64,000 nt of DNA from Buttiauxella sp. A111 (GTDB lineage Bacteria; Pseudomonadota; Gammaproteobacteria; Enterobacterales; Enterobacteriaceae), in assembly GCF_014189855.1 (NCBI RefSeq), contig NZ_BJFN01000002.1, positions 620,001-684,000 on the forward strand, written 5' to 3'. Shown here in pieces: positions 59,555-64,000 of this stretch. Each line of letters opens with the position of its first letter. Within the stretch, counting starts at the first letter, position 1. A model generated the notes under the pieces. That model saw only the letters and a list, made by a program, of their open reading frames with translations. It had not been told where the DNA came from and made no database searches. The position numbers and the translations under genes are program-made.

Positions 59555-59582
59555 AAAAGGCAGTGATAGTCACTGCCTTTTA
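59555..59582 (-). terminator. Terminator or attenuator between mreB and mreC
   Basis: aaaggcagtga (59556-59566) with tcactgccttt (59570-59580), loop tag, with a T-rich 3' side on the minus strand. It would give more mreB than mreCD transcript. Confidence 0.8.
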
Positions 59583-59593
59583 CGTGTGGCTGA

Positions 59594-60945
<1,352 letters not shown>

Positions 60946-62886
60946 TTAAACCGAGTATCTTTGCGAATATTTTTTCACGTTGCTGTCTAGTGGTTGAGAG
61001 GCCGCAAAAAAATCCCCTTGAGCACCCGCCACGCCTTTCTCCACCAGTGTCTGCCATTCACTTCGAGTTCTGACTCCGACCGCAAAAACTTGCGTCTGAG
61101 TCCCGTTACACGCCTCAACCAGACTCTGAACAAATAGCTGATTTTCAGTTCGTTTCTCGATGTTATGCACAAGCCCTGGATGCAACTTTATCAGCTCTAC
61201 ATCCAACTCTTTAATATAAGAGGCGCTGACTACGGTCAAACCCGCCTGGGAGACAGCAACACGAGCCCCCAAAGCTTTAATCAAGCGAATCACAGGCTGC
61301 AAACGGCTGATGTGTTGACAAACATCTGCCTCTGCAAGTTCAAAAAGAATGCGTCGTCGAAGCGATTTTTCTGACTGCATCAACGCATCACGCAACCAAC
61401 GTTGGAACGGAGCACGAATCAGTGACTCTACTGACACCTGAATAGCCAGCGTTTCTTCGGGCCAGAAACTGGCTAACGGTAACAATCGGGCGATGGTCTG
61501 TCGGTCATATTGCTCTGATAAACCAAACTGTTTCACCATCGGCAAATATTCCGCCGCCAGCACTTCTTGTTCGCCGTCGAAAATTCGACACATTATTTCA
61601 CGATGATGCACGTAGCCATCACGCATCACCGCCGGTTTTTGGTAAAAACGCGGGCCACCACGCTGTAGCACTTGCTCAATAAGCGTACGCCATTTCACAT
61701 TGCCACGCCCTTTTTCCGGCAAACTATCGTCATAAACCGACCAACTGTTCGCCCCTTGCAAAGACGCATTCCGCGTTGCGACCTCCGCATTCTCCATGAC
61801 CTGCTCTTTGGTTTGCCCACTGCGCCATGCACAAATACCGATATGCATCATGTCATTACGATCGAGCATCCGCGTTGGAGGCAAAGTATCGACGGCTTTC
61901 AGTAGCTGGCTGGCAATACTGTCGGCTTCTTTTAATGTGCGATGCGGTAACAAAACCGCGAAATCACTGCGGAAATAACGTGCCAGTAAAGCGCCGGGAT
62001 ATCGCATCACAAATGTCGATAACATATTAATAATGGTAAACAAATATTCTTCTACCGCATTCCTGCCCCATGTTTCATGCAAGGTATCAAAATCCGGTAG
62101 GCGGATAATCATCACTACGCCATGGGCACCAACTTGCTCTTGTTCATCAAGCAAAGTCGCCAGTTGGTTATCGAAGAACAGGCGATTATTCAGGCCTGTT
62201 TTTGCATCTTGCGCCGCAAAAGCACGAATCAAGGTATCCATTCTGCTGCGTTGATCGCTTGCGTTTTGCAGATCAGAAAGCAATAAATCCAAAGCGCTGC
62301 TGGCTTGTGGGGGCCATTCCAGCACCGAACCACGCACTTCAACACCTCTTTCACCATTCAGAATACGTCGTGCCCTGCTTTCCAGTAACTCCTGTCCAAC
62401 GAGTTGCTTTTTCATCCAGCGGATAGCAAAAAACAGCACGATAAGCATGAAGCCAACCGTGAACGAAAGTGGAACTGTCGTGAAAAGTGAGTTGTAGTAA
62501 TTTGCCACCGGATCGCGATAGGTGAGCGTGAGGAACATTCCCGGATGCTTCATTAACTCAACGGTCACGGTGCGAAAACTGTAGCTATTTCCAAGTAAAC
62601 GATAAGTTTGACTCAGTTGCTGCTGGTAAACCGTATTTCCGCCCACTTTGAATGTCACTTCGGTGATATCAATGGGGACCATGACTTCGTTGAGGCGTTT
62701 GATCAGAGCTTCTGGGGAATTTGAAACCAAATCGTTATCAATGATGGTGGCAACCGCAACCACACGCTGATGAACTTTAAAATGCATTGCATTAAAGAAG
62801 CTTAATGAACAACCGACCAGCGTCACAAAAATAGCGAGGCCAGTCAGCAGCGTCATAAAAGCAGAAAGTTTCGTCGTTAATCGCAT
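60946..62886 (-). CDS. csrD: RNase E specificity factor CsrD
   Basis: 646 residues, equal to E. coli CsrD. Two membrane helices (about 10-30 and 137-155) bracket a periplasmic region. A HAMP-like linker and degenerate GGDEF (ARYFRSDFAVLLPHRT) and EAL (HREIMCRIFDG) domains follow. The catalytic GGDEF and EAL signatures are lost, so it does not make or break c-di-GMP. It promotes CsrB/C decay by RNase E. The start at 62886 (MRLTTKLSAF) gives the family length. Confidence 0.96.
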   Translation of the reverse strand: MRLTTKLSAFMTLLTGLAIFVTLVGCSLSFFNAMHFKVHQRVVAVATIIDNDLVSNSPEALIKRLNEVMVPIDITEVTFKVGGNTVYQQQLSQTYRLLGNSYSFRTVTVELMKHPGMFLTLTYRDPVANYYNSLFTTVPLSFTVGFMLIVLFFAIRWMKKQLVGQELLESRARRILNGERGVEVRGSVLEWPPQASSALDLLLSDLQNASDQRSRMDTLIRAFAAQDAKTGLNNRLFFDNQLATLLDEQEQVGAHGVVMIIRLPDFDTLHETWGRNAVEEYLFTIINMLSTFVMRYPGALLARYFRSDFAVLLPHRTLKEADSIASQLLKAVDTLPPTRMLDRNDMMHIGICAWRSGQTKEQVMENAEVATRNASLQGANSWSVYDDSLPEKGRGNVKWRTLIEQVLQRGGPRFYQKPAVMRDGYVHHREIMCRIFDGEQEVLAAEYLPMVKQFGLSEQYDRQTIARLLPLASFWPEETLAIQVSVESLIRAPFQRWLRDALMQSEKSLRRRILFELAEADVCQHISRLQPVIRLIKALGARVAVSQAGLTVVSASYIKELDVELIKLHPGLVHNIEKRTENQLFVQSLVEACNGTQTQVFAVGVRTRSEWQTLVEKGVAGAQGDFFAASQPLDSNVKKYSQRYSV

Positions 62887-63173
62887 CCTTGAGTTAACTC
62901 CGTTTGGTGAAGATAGACCAGCCTGACTTGATGCGGCATTACATAGCAAAAGAGCTATTCAGGCAAACACGCTGAACAGATTCTTATCCTTTGTTGCAAA
63001 GGATGCGTATATCCATCCGCCGAGATTCAAGTATAGCCTTCATCAACTTTTATCCCATTAACCCAGCCGCAGCAAAATATGCTCTTTGTTTAAGTTTCAA
63101 TTTTTTGTGACATATTCGCAGGGTTCAGCGTTCTCCGTCATGCTTAGCCTATAAAGTCACGCAGGAGAAAAAG

Positions 63174-64000
63174 ATGAAGAAGATCACTCGCTTTACAGAA
63201 GCCGATGTCACGCCAGAATCAGTCTTTATGCTGAAACGCCGCCAGGTACTGAAAGCACTGGGCATCAGTGCGGCTGCTCTCTCGCTTCCTCAAACTGCGT
63301 ATGCCGATATTCTTTCCTGGTTTAAAGGGAACGACAGGCCGCGTGCGCCATCGGGAAAACCCCTGCAATTTAGCCAACCTGAACAATGGCAGGCGAAACT
63401 CGCCATGACGCCAGAAGATAAAGTGACTGGCTACAATAACTTTTACGAATTTGGTCTGGATAAAGCCGACCCTGCGGCCAATGCCGGGAGCTTAAAAACC
63501 GATCCGTGGAAAGTCACCATTAGCGGCGAAGTAGCAAAGCCACAAACACTCGACCTCGACGACCTCTATAAGAAATTCCCGCTGGAACAACGTATCTATC
63601 GAATGCGTTGTGTAGAAGCCTGGTCAATGGTGGTGCCGTGGATAGGTTTCCCACTCAGTAAACTGCTGGCGCTGGTCGAACCCACCAGCAAGGCGAAATA
63701 TGTCGCCTTCGAAACGCTTTACGATCCGGAGCAAATGCCTGGCCAGAAAGACCGTTTTATCGGCGGCGGATTGCAGTATCCCTACGTAGAAGGGCTGCGT
63801 CTTGATGAAGCGATGCATCCTCTGACGCTCCTTACCGTCGGCGTTTACGGAAAAGCGTTGCCACCTCAAAATGGCGCACCGATACGACTCACAGTGCCAT
63901 GGAAGTACGGGTTTAAAGGGATAAAGTCGATTGTCAGTATCAAACTGGTTAGCGAGTTGCCGCCCACAACCTGGAATATGGCCGCGCCAAATGAATACGG
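63174..64000 (+). CDS. msrP: Methionine sulfoxide reductase catalytic subunit MsrP, 5' part
   Basis: 275 of about 334 codons are visible; the gene runs off the window. A Tat signal with twin arginines R22/R23 ([11 protein letters not shown]) precedes the molybdopterin domain with ligand cysteine C146 ([16 protein letters not shown]) and [20 protein letters not shown]. It repairs oxidised methionine in periplasmic proteins with the heme protein MsrQ, probably encoded just beyond the window. The start has aggag 6 bases upstream. In E. coli this gene is elsewhere, next to hprRS. Confidence 0.94.
   Translation, partial: MKKITRFTEADVTPESVFMLKRRQVLKALGISAAALSLPQTAYADILSWFKGNDRPRAPSGKPLQFSQPEQWQAKLAMTPEDKVTGYNNFYEFGLDKADPAANAGSLKTDPWKVTISGEVAKPQTLDLDDLYKKFPLEQRIYRMRCVEAWSMVVPWIGFPLSKLLALVEPTSKAKYVAFETLYDPEQMPGQKDRFIGGGLQYPYVEGLRLDEAMHPLTLLTVGVYGKALPPQNGAPIRLTVPWKYGFKGIKSIVSIKLVSELPPTTWNMAAPNEY

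Noticed and set aside
63007-63033. tatatccatccg...gattcaagtata, similar to one arm of the ERIC-like repeats
   Set aside because: Only one arm is visible and the match is weak; not enough to call a repeat.

Overview
The window is chromosomal core-genome DNA from a member of the Enterobacteriaceae. Nearly every gene has a recognisable Escherichia coli K-12 counterpart of the same or almost the same length, in the E. coli dacB-to-csrD order. It is not E. coli: a PmrAB/BasRS-type two-component system lies between dacB and obgE, the nan cluster is only nanA-nanT, yhcN is duplicated, a remnant aldehyde dehydrogenase gene follows yhcO, and msrP sits beside csrD. I cannot name the genus from sequence alone. 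A mid-GC relative such as Buttiauxella, Kluyvera or Citrobacter would fit.

Layout. 1-2.6 kb: 3' part of dacB, then pmrA-like and pmrB-like genes. 2.6-5.5 kb (minus): rplU-rpmA-yhbE-obgE. 5.7-7.2 kb (plus): ispB and sfsB. 7.2-12.0 kb (minus): mlaFEDCB, ibaG, murA. 12.3-20.3 kb (plus): yrbG-kdsD-kdsC-lptC-lptA-lptB, then rpoN-hpf-ptsN-rapZ-npr. 20.5-25.4 kb (minus): elbB-mtgA, arcB, yhcC, with the sRNA gene arcZ on the plus strand between elbB and arcB. 26.1-32.0 kb (plus): gltBD after a long leader region. 32.1-38.0 kb (minus): nanR, nanA-nanT, sspAB, rplM-rpsI. 38.3-45.7 kb: zapE and zapG divergent, degQ, degS, mdh (minus), argR, two yhcN-type genes. 45.8-49.4 kb (minus): yhcO, a dehydrogenase relic and aaeXAB, with aaeR divergent. 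50.6-62.9 kb (minus): csrD, mreB, mreCD, yhdE, rng, yhdP, tldD. 63.2 kb to the end: 5' part of msrP (plus).

How the genes work together. Much of the region serves the cell envelope: peptidoglycan (dacB, murA, mtgA, mreBCD), outer-membrane lipid asymmetry (mlaFEDCB, yhdP), and lipopolysaccharide synthesis and export (kdsD, kdsC, lptABC). Envelope proteolysis and sensing are represented by degS, degQ, pmrAB and arcB/arcZ. A nitrogen block links rpoN and the PTS-Ntr genes with glutamate synthase. Ribosomal protein and ribosome-hibernation genes (rplU, rpmA, rplM, rpsI, hpf) are interspersed.

Non-coding structure seen directly: ArcZ; a triple GGTATA NanR operator; two ARG boxes before argR; a CRP-like site and a small leader ORF before gltB; two short ERIC-like palindromes around rpoN-hpf; one roughly 146-bp MITE-like palindrome between npr and mtgA; and many intrinsic terminators, several bidirectional between convergent genes. 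I found no prophage, CRISPR array, tRNA or rRNA gene, insertion sequence or clearly novel multi-gene system.
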